A stretch of 64,000 bases of DNA from an uncultured Verrucomicrobiota bacterium (lineage in GTDB: Bacteria > Verrucomicrobiota > Verrucomicrobiia > Opitutales > Opitutaceae). Where the stretch lies: positions 80,007-144,006 of the forward strand of contig CAIRBK010000060.1 of the NCBI GenBank assembly GCA_903876795.1. Reading direction: 5' to 3'. Each line of letters begins with the position of its first letter. Positions within the stretch are counted from its first letter, which is position 1. The position numbers and the translations under genes were made by a program. Below are positions 8,648 to 17,884 of this stretch, piece after piece. The notes beneath the pieces were generated by a model that had not been told where the DNA came from, did no database searches, and worked only from the letters and a program-made list of their open reading frames with translations.

Positions 8648-9898
8648 TCAATCGACCCGGCGAGGCCCCAGGGCCAGCGGCAACAAAATGAGCAGGCCGG
8701 CGACAAAGAACCCGGCATTGACCAGGATCGCCACCCGGTAGCCGCCGAAAGCCACGAGCCAGCCAAACACCAGCGGACCGATCACGCCGGCGAGTTTGCC
8801 GAAGAAACCCCAATAGCCGAAAAATTCCCCGCCTCGTCCCGGCGGCGTGAGCGAGGACACCACCGCGCGGGCGGCGGATTGCAACGCGCCCATACCCACG
8901 CCCGCCAGCGAGCTGACGAGGTAGAATTCGCCTTTCGAACGGCTGAGCGCGGCCCACACGCACACCACGATCCAGAGGAGCAGGGCCAGCACCAGCGCGG
9001 GCTTGGGCCCGGTGCGATCCTGAAGATAACCGAAGCCAAACGCACCCGCGACGCCCGCGAGCTGCAACAGCACAAACAGCCCGATCACCTCCTGCTGCGT
9101 CATGCCGATCACTTGGGTGGCGTAGAGCGCGGCGAACGCCACCACCGCCAGCAGGCCGGAGAGAAACACCGTGAGCGCCAAAAAGAAAACCGCCAGCGTG
9201 CGGTGCCGGGGCAACTCCTCCTTGATCCGGGCCAGCTGCCGCCAGCCGAGCGTCAGGGCGCTTTCGCCGGCTCCGAGCACACGGGGGCGCGCGCGTTCAC
9301 GCAGGAGCAGCAGCGTGGGCAGGCTCGCGCCAAAGAAAAACACGCCGGTCATCAGAAACGTCCACGGCACGCGCCCCTCCCCGCCGCGGATGATGAGCAG
9401 CGCCAACACCAGGCTGAGCAACCCGCCGAAATATCCGAAACTCCACCCATACCCGGAGATGCGCCCCACGTTCTCCGGCGTGCTGATCTCCGGCAGGAAC
9501 GCCGCGCAGAAGTTCTCGCTCAATGAAAACGCGATGTTGGCCGCCATCATCAGGACCAAAGCGAGCGCCACCTCACCCGGGCCGACGAAATAAAGCGCGG
9601 CCGTCGCCACTGAACACGCGACGGCCGTGCCCATGAGAAACAGCTTCTTGCGCGCGGTGACGTCGGCCAGCGCACCCGCGAACGGAGCGAGCAGGATCAC
9701 GACAAGCTGCGAGGCGGCCAGCGCAGTGCCCCACCAACCCGCCGCATGAGCGTCGCCGCCGGCGACCACCTTTTGGAAATACACCGCATACACGACCGTG
9801 ATGATGATCGTGGTGAACGCCGAGTTGGCGAAATCGAAGCAACACCAACCAAAGATTTCCCTGCGCCGGACCGGTTGACCGCCTTGTGATGCATCCAT
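8648..9898 (-). CDS. MFS transporter, UMF1/Atg22-like family
   Basis: MDASQGGQPVRRREIFGWCCFDFANSAFTTIIITVVYAVYF...; 12-TM hydrophobic pattern. Upstream Met at 9913 also possible. Confidence 0.85.
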   Translation of the reverse strand: MDASQGGQPVRRREIFGWCCFDFANSAFTTIIITVVYAVYFQKVVAGGDAHAAGWWGTALAASQLVVILLAPFAGALADVTARKKLFLMGTAVACSVATAALYFVGPGEVALALVLMMAANIAFSLSENFCAAFLPEISTPENVGRISGYGWSFGYFGGLLSLVLALLIIRGGEGRVPWTFLMTGVFFFGASLPTLLLLRERARPRVLGAGESALTLGWRQLARIKEELPRHRTLAVFFLALTVFLSGLLAVVAFAALYATQVIGMTQQEVIGLFVLLQLAGVAGAFGFGYLQDRTGPKPALVLALLLWIVVCVWAALSRSKGEFYLVSSLAGVGMGALQSAARAVVSSLTPPGRGGEFFGYWGFFGKLAGVIGPLVFGWLVAFGGYRVAILVNAGFFVAGLLILLPLALGPRRVD

Positions 9899-10066
9899 GC
9901 GCCCATGAGACAACGCCCCCCGCTCGGGCGCAAGCGGCGACCTCCGGCCGCCCAGCCCCCCCCCGGATGAAGGGAAACACGCCTCTGATTGTAACCCGGC
10001 TTAACCAAACTCGGCTTGCGCCGATGATGGAGGGCTGTTCCCCTACGGCCTCAATCCCTTCCTCCC

Positions 10067-11278
10067 TTGTCCGATTCCGTCTCCTCCCGTCCCTCGTTTT
10101 TCCGCCGCGCGGCCACCGCCGTGACCCAGTGGATCGATTCTGATTATTGCCCCGAAGGCGCCGAAAAAATGCGCAACGAGCCCGACCGGGTCGATTGGGT
10201 GCGCGTCATGCCCTTCGTGGTGCTCCACCTCGGCTGCTTCGGCGTCATCTGGGTGGGCGTAAGCGCCTTCGCCGCCTGGGCCGCCGTCGCCCTCTACTTT
10301 ATCCGCATGTTTGCCGTGACCGGCATCCATCACCGCTATTTCTCGCACAAGACCTACAGCACCTCGCGCGCGGGCCAGTTTTTCCTCGCGCTCTGGGCCG
10401 GCACCACGGTGCAGCGCGGCTCGCTCTGGTGGGCCTACCACCACCGCCACCACCACCAGCACTCCGACGACCCCGAGGACGCGCACTCGCCGCATGTGCA
10501 TGGTTTCATTTGGTCGCACATCGGTTGGATCACCTCGCGTCGCAACTTCCCCACCGACTACTCCAAGGTGAAGGACCTGGCCAAGTTCCCCGAACTCGTC
10601 TGGCTCAACCGCTTCGACCTCCTCGTGCCCATCGCTTACGCCTTCTCCATGTTCGGCTTCGGCGCCCTCCTTGAGCACTACGCACCCGGCCTCGGCACCA
10701 ACGGCTGGCAGATGCTCGTCTGGGGCTTCTTCATCTCCACCACCGCACTCTTCCACGGCACGGCCTGCATCAACTCCTTCACACACCTCTGGGGCAAGCG
10801 TCGCTTCAACACCACCGACGACTCCCGCAACAGCTTCATCCTCGCCCTCGTCTGCCTGGGCGAAGGCTGGCACAACAACCACCACCGCTACCAGAGCTGC
10901 ACCCGCAACGGCTTCTATTGGTGGGAGATCGACCCCACCTACTACGGCCTGAAGATGCTCTCCTGGACCGGCCTTATCTGGGGCCTCAAGGACGTCCCCC
11001 AATCCATCCTTGAGGAGGGTATGCGTGCCGAGCACCAGAACTCCGTCGCCGCCGCCCAGGCCAGCACGCTCACTCGTCCCGAAAACGCCTCCTCGCTGCG
11101 TCATGTGCTGCCCGCCGCCGCCGCCATCGCGGTGGCCACCGTCAACGCCTCGGGCACCCAGATCCCGCAAAAACCCGCCGCCGGCGTCCACAAGGACGTC
11201 TCCGAACTCGCCCACGAGCTCGGGCAAGCCAAGCCCGCCGCGCAGCCCCCCGCCGCCCCGACCGACCGCACGGCTTGA
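10067..11278 (+). CDS. acyl-CoA (delta-9-type) fatty acid desaturase
   Basis: Histidine boxes HHRYFSH, HHRHHHQHSD and HNNHHRY. Confidence 0.92.
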   Translation: MSDSVSSRPSFFRRAATAVTQWIDSDYCPEGAEKMRNEPDRVDWVRVMPFVVLHLGCFGVIWVGVSAFAAWAAVALYFIRMFAVTGIHHRYFSHKTYSTSRAGQFFLALWAGTTVQRGSLWWAYHHRHHHQHSDDPEDAHSPHVHGFIWSHIGWITSRRNFPTDYSKVKDLAKFPELVWLNRFDLLVPIAYAFSMFGFGALLEHYAPGLGTNGWQMLVWGFFISTTALFHGTACINSFTHLWGKRRFNTTDDSRNSFILALVCLGEGWHNNHHRYQSCTRNGFYWWEIDPTYYGLKMLSWTGLIWGLKDVPQSILEEGMRAEHQNSVAAAQASTLTRPENASSLRHVLPAAAAIAVATVNASGTQIPQKPAAGVHKDVSELAHELGQAKPAAQPPAAPTDRTA

Positions 11279-11509
11279 CCAAAGCACCGCGCGGCCGCCT
11301 GACCAACCACACCCGGCGGAGGCCGCGCGCCGAAAGGCCGGACACCTGTTCCCGATCCGTTGCTGGGGAGACCCGCAAAACACGGTCATCCTTGGCTACG
11401 GCTCAGCCCGCCGGGTCGAACGGTTCGCCCGATCCTACCAGAGGGACACGGGGCCCCGCAGGTGAGCCGCCATCGCCGGCACCTCCGCCTTGGATAACAC
11501 CGGGACAAC

Positions 11510-11832
11510 GTGATTTACACCTACGATGGCACGATCTCCAAAGGCTATCCGTACGGCGCGGAAACGTTTTCGACCGCGATCACCTTTTCCCTGACCTGCG
11601 CAGGCGGACTTTCCATCGGAGGTGCCGTCAACACCTGGCGCTGGTCCCGGGAGCGCTCGATGATGTCGCGATTGGGAACAGGGTCCTGGCAGTCGGACAA
11701 GTCGCCGAGCTGCAAAGCGTATCCGCGCTCAACATCACGGCCATTCCCGAACCCGCCGTTTGTGCCCCCAGACGGACCTCGCCGCTAACAGCATAGGGGG
11801 CGCTCCGAAACGGCGACGTTACGCCGCCTCCC
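11510..11832 (+). pseudogene. degraded PEP-CTERM-type exported protein remnant
   Basis: IYTYDGTISKGYPYGAETFSTAITFSLTCAGGLSIGGAVNTW in one frame, then LALVPGALDDVAIGNRVLAVGQVAELQSVSALNITAIPEPAVCA in another, then a basic tail APKRRRYAAS. Confidence 0.5.
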
Positions 11833-11862
11833 CATCGGCACCGCAGGATCTGGACTCAAAGC

Positions 11863-11945
11863 GGCGCTTGTTCGGGAAATGACGGGAGTTTAACCGTCGT
11901 CACGCCAAGGCTGAGTGAATCCGGCGCTGAGGGAGGAGCAGCCAG
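11863..11945 (+). repeat. imperfect direct repeat copy A, left of the R-M module
   Basis: GGCGCTTGTTCGG ... AGTTTA ... AAGGCTGAGTG ... CAGCCAG. Confidence 0.5.
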
Positions 11946-12088
11946 GTGCAATGCAACATGGCCACATGCCAGTGATTAGGCCTCGCCCACCGTGCTTGCT
12001 TTCTTGCCCGGCTCCGGGCAAGATCATGGATCCGCGGCTGTTGCACGCAAACCTCGCGATACACACCTAAAGCGCTCCTCCTCATCGC

Positions 12089-13738
12089 ATGATGCACTTG
12101 CTGACCACGTCCAAAGCCGGTGTTGTTTACACCAAGCCGTGGATGGTCGCTCTCATTTTGGATCTCGCCGGCTACACGCCAGACCGCGACCTGGGCCGCA
12201 TGATTGCCGTAGAGCCCTCCGCCGGCGATGGCGCTTTTCTTGAAGAGATGGTTCGCCGGCTAGTCGCATCCTGCCGACTGCATGGAACACCGCTGGATGA
12301 AACGACCGAAGCCATTCGTGCCTACGAAATCAGTTCCGAGGCCGTGCATCGATCTACAGAACTCGTCACCAACACCTTGATCGAGCTGCATTTCTCGGAC
12401 GCTCTCGCATCCCGACTCGCGCAGTCATGGATCAAGGAGGCCGATTTCTTGGAATCCTCCCCTGGCTTTCCCTTCGCCGACCTCGTAGTCGGTAACCCTC
12501 CCTACATCCGCCTTGAGGCGATTCCATCGGCTAAAGCGGCCTTTTACCGCTCCTTCAGCGCCATGCGCGGGCGGGCAGACATCTATATCGCTTTTTATCA
12601 AGCCGCCATGCTCCAGCTTAAATCCGGCGGCGTATGCGCTTTCATCTGTGCCGACCGCTGGATGCTCAACGACTACGGGAGCGGCTTGCGTGAATTCATC
12701 ACCACCCAAGGCTACAACGTGCGTTACGTGATCGAAGCTCACGATGTCGCCGCCTTTGAACGCGAAGTCTCGGCCTATCCGGCAGTCACCGTAATCGCCA
12801 GGGAGCAACAAGGCCCGGTCATCGTCGCCAAGGCACTGCCCGGCATCGAGACCGCCGACCGCGCCGACTTGCGCAACCTGATCACCAGCGCCCGTTCCGG
12901 CCCAACCCTGCGCGCAGCCCGCTTCGCCGACTGGTTCCAGGCGGGGGAACCGTGGCCATGCTCTTCGCCTGAGTCGCTGCAACTGCTCAAATATCTCGAA
13001 GCGACCTGCCACCCGCTCGAAGACAGGAACACCGGGACCAAGATCGGCATCGGCGTGGCAACCGGCGCAGACCGTGTTTTCATCAAGGCCCAAAAACCCG
13101 ACATTGAGCCAGACCGCCTCCTTCCTATTGCACTCGCATCGGATCTCGCAGGCGGTCGCGTCCACTGGTCCGGCCACTACCTCGTCAATCCCTGGAACGA
13201 GCAAGGTCTCGTCAACCTGACCGACTACCCGCGCCTGGCCGCATACCTCGAGCCGCACCGGGTCCAACTCCGCGACCGACACACCGCGAAGGATTGCCCT
13301 CATCACTGGCACAAGACCATCGACCGCGTGACGCTTTCCCGGGCTGCACAGGAAAAACTCTACATCGCCGACATCAAAGATCGCCTCCTCCCCGCCCTCG
13401 ACACCGGAAAGACCTACCCGCAGCACAACCTCTACTGGATCACCTCGGAGGCGTGGGACCTGCGTGTCCTTGGCGCGTTGCTCATGTCGGCCGTCGGCGA
13501 ATTTTTTATCCACTGCTACGGCGTGCGTATGCGCGGCGGTTTTTTGCGTTTTCAGGCACAATACCTCCGCCGCATCCGTGTCCCCGATCCCGCGAGCTTG
13601 AGCACAGATTTAAAACAACAACTAAGCGATGCCTTTGACCGTCAAGACACCACCGCAGCGACCCGCGCCGCACTAAAGGCATACGGCATTACCAGCATCC
13701 CCCGCGACCTGCCCCACACGCCTCAAAATGGCTCTTAA
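12089..13738 (+). CDS. type II adenine-specific DNA methyltransferase (N-6 DNA methylase, PaeR7I-type partner)
   Basis: [10 protein letters not shown] catalytic motif, SAM region near [16 protein letters not shown]-terminal recognition-like region; overlaps a PaeR7I-like nuclease gene. Confidence 0.93.
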   Translation: MMHLLTTSKAGVVYTKPWMVALILDLAGYTPDRDLGRMIAVEPSAGDGAFLEEMVRRLVASCRLHGTPLDETTEAIRAYEISSEAVHRSTELVTNTLIELHFSDALASRLAQSWIKEADFLESSPGFPFADLVVGNPPYIRLEAIPSAKAAFYRSFSAMRGRADIYIAFYQAAMLQLKSGGVCAFICADRWMLNDYGSGLREFITTQGYNVRYVIEAHDVAAFEREVSAYPAVTVIAREQQGPVIVAKALPGIETADRADLRNLITSARSGPTLRAARFADWFQAGEPWPCSSPESLQLLKYLEATCHPLEDRNTGTKIGIGVATGADRVFIKAQKPDIEPDRLLPIALASDLAGGRVHWSGHYLVNPWNEQGLVNLTDYPRLAAYLEPHRVQLRDRHTAKDCPHHWHKTIDRVTLSRAAQEKLYIADIKDRLLPALDTGKTYPQHNLYWITSEAWDLRVLGALLMSAVGEFFIHCYGVRMRGGFLRFQAQYLRRIRVPDPASLSTDLKQQLSDAFDRQDTTAATRAALKAYGITSIPRDLPHTPQNGS

Positions 13739-14462
13739 CCTCGCAAACTACGAAAAAAAGGCTGCGCAATCGGTGAAAGCCTTTGGGAGCAACCGCAACA
13801 CGGCCCTACAAAAGCAGATCGAAGCCGGTAAACCCGACGCCGGCAGTCGCGGCGCAGTCACATCCGGCAAAAACATGGATGGTTTCGTCGGGATGATGAT
13901 CGATCTCGTCGAGGCCAACGGACTCGCGAACGCGACGATCGTTCGCGAAGGCCGGATCCCTCTCACACTGCCAGGCTTTTTCCGCCCCACCAAACAATGG
14001 GACATGCTTGTGCTCCGGGATAACCGGCTCATCGCCGCACTGGAGCTTAAGTCCCAAGTCGGCTCCTTCGGGAACAATTTCAACAACCGCACCGAAGAAG
14101 CCATCGGCACCGCGCAAGACCTGTGGACGGCCTTTCGCGAAGGGTCTTTCGGCGACTCGCCTCGCCCTTTCGTCGGCTGGCTGATGCTGGTGGAGGATTC
14201 ACCCGGCTCCCGCCGCCCAATCCGCGACCGCAGCCAGCACTTCCCCGTGCGCGCCGAGTTCCAAGGCGCATCCTATATCGAACGCTACAACTTGCTCTGC
14301 AAAAAACTCGTTCAGGAACAACTCTACACAACTGCTGCGGTGCTGGCGACACCACCGACCGCGACCAAGAACGGCAAATTCGAAGAAGTAAGCGGCATGA
14401 CGAGCCTCAAGACTTTCGTCACGAGCTTCGCCGGCCACATTGCGTCCGAAGCGGCGCGGTGA
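13728..14462 (+). CDS. PaeR7I-family type II restriction endonuclease (predicted CTCGAG specificity)
   Basis: [61 protein letters not shown]...[59 protein letters not shown]; close to PaeR7I as remembered. Confidence 0.95.
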   Translation: MALNLANYEKKAAQSVKAFGSNRNTALQKQIEAGKPDAGSRGAVTSGKNMDGFVGMMIDLVEANGLANATIVREGRIPLTLPGFFRPTKQWDMLVLRDNRLIAALELKSQVGSFGNNFNNRTEEAIGTAQDLWTAFREGSFGDSPRPFVGWLMLVEDSPGSRRPIRDRSQHFPVRAEFQGASYIERYNLLCKKLVQEQLYTTAAVLATPPTATKNGKFEEVSGMTSLKTFVTSFAGHIASEAAR

Positions 14463-14528
14463 TCAGCCGTCGTTACGATTAGGCCCAACCCAAAATGGTC
14501 GGATCTTTTACCCGTTTTCATTTTGGCT

Positions 14529-14590
14529 GGCGCTTGTTCGGTTAAGGATACCTCCAGTTTACGAGTCGAAGCTGAGTGGAGGTCAGCCAG
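14529..14590 (+). repeat. imperfect direct repeat copy B, right of the R-M module
   Basis: GGCGCTTGTTCGG ... AGTTTA ... AAGCTGAGTG ... CAGCCAG; same motif order as 11863..11945. Confidence 0.5.
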
Positions 14591-14703
14591 TGGGTAAGCA
14601 TTTCGGGGCATCCCCAGCGGGTGCGCGGCCGTAACACGTGTGGCTGCCGGTTGGTTTTTCATCGCCTCGCGACGCCCGGCTCCCTCCCCTTTTGCCAATA
14701 CCT

Positions 14704-16008
14704 ATGTCACGTCTCGCCATCATCGGCACCGGCATCGCCGGCATGGGCTCCGCCCACTTCCTCCACCCCCATCACGACCTCACCCTCTTCGAAGCCGCCG
14801 ACTATGTGGGCGGCCACACCCACACCGTGTGCGCCACCGAGCCCGGCACCGGCCGCGAAGTGCCGATCGACACCGGCTTCATGGTCTACAACGAGGTCAC
14901 CTACCCGCTCCTCACCCGCCTGTTCGCGCTCCTGCAGGTTACGGTGAAAAAGACCTCCATGTCTTTCGCCGTGCGCGACGATACCGGCGGTCTCGAATGG
15001 TGCGGCTCCTCGCTCAACCACCTCTTCGCGCAGCGCAAAAACCTCTTTAATCTGCGCTTCATCAAAATGCTCCTGGCGGTCAACCGCTTCAACCAGGAGG
15101 CGGTCGCCGCGCTCGACGACCCCCAGACCTCCGAAATCACCCTCGGAGAATACGTGCGCCGCCGCGCCTACGGCGAAGATTTCTTCAACCTCTACCTCGT
15201 GCCCATGAGCAGCGCCGTGTGGAGCACACCGCCCGAGCTCATGCTCTCCTTCCCCGCGGCCAGCCTGCTGCGCTTCTTCCACAACCACGGCTTCCTGGGG
15301 CTGCACACCCAGCACCAATGGCTCACGGTGGACGGCGGCTCCCGCGAATACCGCGAGCGCCTCATCGCGCCTTTCCGCGACAAGATCCAACTCAACCGCT
15401 CCGCCGTGCGCATCATCCGCAGCCCCGCCGCAGCGGGAAAGGCCGCCGCCGTCACGGTCATGACCGCCGACGGCGCCACCCACGCGTTTGACCGGGTGAT
15501 CGTCGCCACCCACGCCGACCAGGCCCTGCGCCTTCTCGTCAACCCCACGCCCGACGAGTCGCGGCTCCTCGGTGAATTCAAATACCAGGCCAACGTCGCC
15601 ACGCTCCACACCGACGCGTCCGTCATGCCCCGCACTCCCCTCGCCCGCGCCGCCTGGAACTACCAGCTCACCCGCGACGCCGCCGGCCGCATCTACCCCG
15701 CCACGCACTACTGGATGAACAAGCTCCAGGGAGTCTCCGATCGCGAAAACTATCTCGTCTCCATCAACCGGCCCGAGGCCATCGATCCGGCCAAGGTCAT
15801 CCGGCGCATCGACTACACCCACCCGCTGTTCAGCCTCGGGGCGGTGCGTGCGCAGACCGAGCTGCCCGCGCTCAACGAGCGGGCGCGCGGCCGCACCGAG
15901 ACCTATTTCGCCGGCAGCTATTTCCGCCACGGCTTCCACGAAGACGCCTTCATGAGCGCCGTGAACCTCAGCGAACTCCTCCTGGCCCGCGACCCCTGGA
16001 CGGCTTGA
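14704..16008 (+). CDS. FAD/NAD(P)-binding amine-oxidase-like protein (COG2907 type)
   Basis: MSRLAIIGTGIAGMGSAHFLHPHHDLTLFEAADYVGGHTHTV Rossmann motif; FAGSYFRHGFHEDAFMSAVNLSELL C-terminus. Confidence 0.88.
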   Translation: MSRLAIIGTGIAGMGSAHFLHPHHDLTLFEAADYVGGHTHTVCATEPGTGREVPIDTGFMVYNEVTYPLLTRLFALLQVTVKKTSMSFAVRDDTGGLEWCGSSLNHLFAQRKNLFNLRFIKMLLAVNRFNQEAVAALDDPQTSEITLGEYVRRRAYGEDFFNLYLVPMSSAVWSTPPELMLSFPAASLLRFFHNHGFLGLHTQHQWLTVDGGSREYRERLIAPFRDKIQLNRSAVRIIRSPAAAGKAAAVTVMTADGATHAFDRVIVATHADQALRLLVNPTPDESRLLGEFKYQANVATLHTDASVMPRTPLARAAWNYQLTRDAAGRIYPATHYWMNKLQGVSDRENYLVSINRPEAIDPAKVIRRIDYTHPLFSLGAVRAQTELPALNERARGRTETYFAGSYFRHGFHEDAFMSAVNLSELLLARDPWTA

Positions 16009-16045
16009 GAGTCGGGACTCCGTTCTGAACCCGGTTTCAAAACAG

Positions 16046-16828
16046 ATGACGGACGCGGCCTTTCTTGACGGACAAAGCACACCGAAGGCGATGCGCACCA
16101 AACAGGTTCTCGCAGGGCTGTTTCTGTCCCGGTTCGACAAGGCGGGATTGCGCGCACTCGGCTTCTCAAGTTTTACCGAGGCCTTCAATGCGATTGGTTT
16201 CGCCTTGGGTGCCCGACCCGCCTCGATCAAGAATTACCGCGACGAATTTGACCCGATCTACTCGTCGAAGAGAAAGGGATGGCACCGACGACCGACGCGC
16301 GACCACTGCAAAGCGGCAAGCGACCAGTATGCAGATATGTCGCTGAAGGAGTTCACCGCGCTGTTGAAATCGCTGATTTACGACCGCGGTTCACTCGATG
16401 TCATCACCGAAGAAGCGGAGGCCGAACAAGGAAAGGAAAGCTCGTTCGCGAAACGCCTCATCACGGGGCAGGCGGCGGAAAAATATTTTGAAGTCGTTCA
16501 CCCCACCCTCCCGACGCTGTCGGACTACGCCTTGGAGAACGTTACCGACATCGGCTGCGGTTTTGACTTTCGATTAAGGAAATCAGGACTGGACGACTTT
16601 CTGGCCGTCGAGGTCAAGGGCTTGAACGATACACGCGGGACCATCTCTCTCACCGAAAAGGAGCATCGGGTTGCCGGGCTGCTCTCCCAGCGGTTTTACC
16701 TTTTTGTGGTCCGCAATTTCCGGGAAAAGCCTTTCCACACGATTTACTGCGATCCCCTGAAATCCGATCTCATGTTTACGCGCCAAGAAACCCAAATCAC
16801 CCATGTAAATTGGCGGGTCACAGTTTAG
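16046..16828 (+). CDS. DUF3883 (NOV_C) domain protein, PD-(D/E)xK-like
   Basis: FAKRLITGQAAEKYFEVVHPTLPTLSDYALENVTDIGCGFDFRLRKSGLDDFLAVEVKGL...EKEHRVAGLLSQRFYLFVVRNFREKPFHTIYCDPLK; D...ExK arrangement. Confidence 0.75.
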   Translation: MTDAAFLDGQSTPKAMRTKQVLAGLFLSRFDKAGLRALGFSSFTEAFNAIGFALGARPASIKNYRDEFDPIYSSKRKGWHRRPTRDHCKAASDQYADMSLKEFTALLKSLIYDRGSLDVITEEAEAEQGKESSFAKRLITGQAAEKYFEVVHPTLPTLSDYALENVTDIGCGFDFRLRKSGLDDFLAVEVKGLNDTRGTISLTEKEHRVAGLLSQRFYLFVVRNFREKPFHTIYCDPLKSDLMFTRQETQITHVNWRVTV

Positions 16829-16857
16829 TGCGGGTTGCTGAAAAAAATCGGGTCGGC

Positions 16858-16901
16858 GTGAGGGGAGAAGCGGGCTCGGCCAAGGCGGTTTATCCCCTCA
16901 C
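16858..16901. repeat. 9-bp inverted repeat between convergent genes
   Basis: GTGAGGGGA (16858-16866) / TCCCCTCAC (16893-16901), 26-nt spacer. Confidence 0.6.
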
Positions 16902-16981
16902 TCCCAGAGTTCGACGAGCCGAGTTATGTCAGAAACACACCCAAGTCTAAAAGCATCCAGCCATTGGGGTGATTTGCCGTC

Positions 16982-17773
16982 TCAGCCAGCCGGCGGGATC
17001 TCCGTGCAGCGCACCGTCAACGCGCCGGCGTTGACCCGGCCGAAGATCGTGGTGAGAGCGCAGTTCGCGGCGTCGCGGCCGCGCGCGATCACCACGATGC
17101 GATCGGGGGCGATGCCGTCGGTCGGGTCGAACAGATACCACTGCCCGCCCAGATACGCCTCGAAGCAGGCGTGGAAATCCATCGGCTCAAGCCCGAGCGC
17201 GTAGCCTCCCACATAACGCGCGGGGATCGAGAGCGAGCGACAAAGCGCGATCGCCAGGTGCGCGTGGTCGCGGCACACGCCCTTGCGCAGTTGCCACACG
17301 TCCCAGGCCGACGTGCGCGAATCGGTCGCGCCGCGCGTGTAGGCGAGATTGGCCTCCACCCAACGGCAGATCTCGCGCACCTGCTCGACCCGGTTGGGAA
17401 TGCGCCCGAAAAGATCCCACGCCGGCTGCGTGAACCGGTCGCTCTCGCAGTAACGGCTCGGCAGGATGTAGGTGAGGGTGGCCAGCGGCAGGCGTCCGGG
17501 ATTGTCGGCCTTGACTTCGTCCGGCGCACCCGGGCGGTTCACCTCGACCGTCGCCTGATAATCCACCGTAAACGCCCCCGTCGCCGCCTCCACGCGAAAC
17601 ACGCGGTTGCCCTTCGACGTGGCCGTGCGCTCGAGCGGCACCTCCGGCGCGAGCCGGATGATCTCGTCGCCGAGGTGCTGGTGCGGGTCGCGGTTGGCGA
17701 GGATGTTAAAGGTGAAGTTCGCGGTGGGCGTGAGCACGTCGTAGGCGAGCGTGCAGCCGACGGAAAGATTCAT
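16982..17773 (-). CDS. transglutaminase-like family protein
   Basis: KGVCRDHAHLAIALCRSLSIPARYVGGYALGLEPMDFHACFEAYLGGQWYLFDPTDG (Cys-His-Asp core). Start set at MNLSVGCTLAYDVL. Confidence 0.92.
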   Translation of the reverse strand: MNLSVGCTLAYDVLTPTANFTFNILANRDPHQHLGDEIIRLAPEVPLERTATSKGNRVFRVEAATGAFTVDYQATVEVNRPGAPDEVKADNPGRLPLATLTYILPSRYCESDRFTQPAWDLFGRIPNRVEQVREICRWVEANLAYTRGATDSRTSAWDVWQLRKGVCRDHAHLAIALCRSLSIPARYVGGYALGLEPMDFHACFEAYLGGQWYLFDPTDGIAPDRIVVIARGRDAANCALTTIFGRVNAGALTVRCTEIPPAG

Positions 17774-17884
17774 AGGGGTGCTCCAGCATGGGCGGGGCTC
17801 ACGCGGTTGCAACCGCTCAGGCCGGGGCGCGTTTTCGGCGTTGGCCCGCACGCGTGCGCCGTTATGCAGGAAGGAGCCGCCGGC

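Noticed and set aside
8400-8963. 187-aa minus-strand ORF downstream of the MFS transporter
   Set aside because: Out-of-frame reading of the transporter 3' end plus intergenic DNA; composition not protein-like.
11946-12088. Possible transposase remnant between repeat A and the methyltransferase
   Set aside because: No transposase-like peptide recognisable in any frame.
12425-13561. 378-aa minus-strand ORF inside the methyltransferase gene
   Set aside because: Antisense shadow without recognisable domains.
14483-14542. Possible integron attC (GCCCAAC...CCAAAATG/CATTTTGG...GTTCGGT, 60 bp)
   Set aside because: Length and R''-like box are suggestive, but the R'-like box mismatches GTTRRRY, the spacers are very asymmetric and no integron integrase is in the window. 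Kept only as part of the flanking-repeat finding.
14707-16230. 507-aa minus-strand ORF antisense to the flavoprotein gene
   Set aside because: Shadow ORF; low-complexity composition, while the plus strand has a clear Rossmann fold protein.
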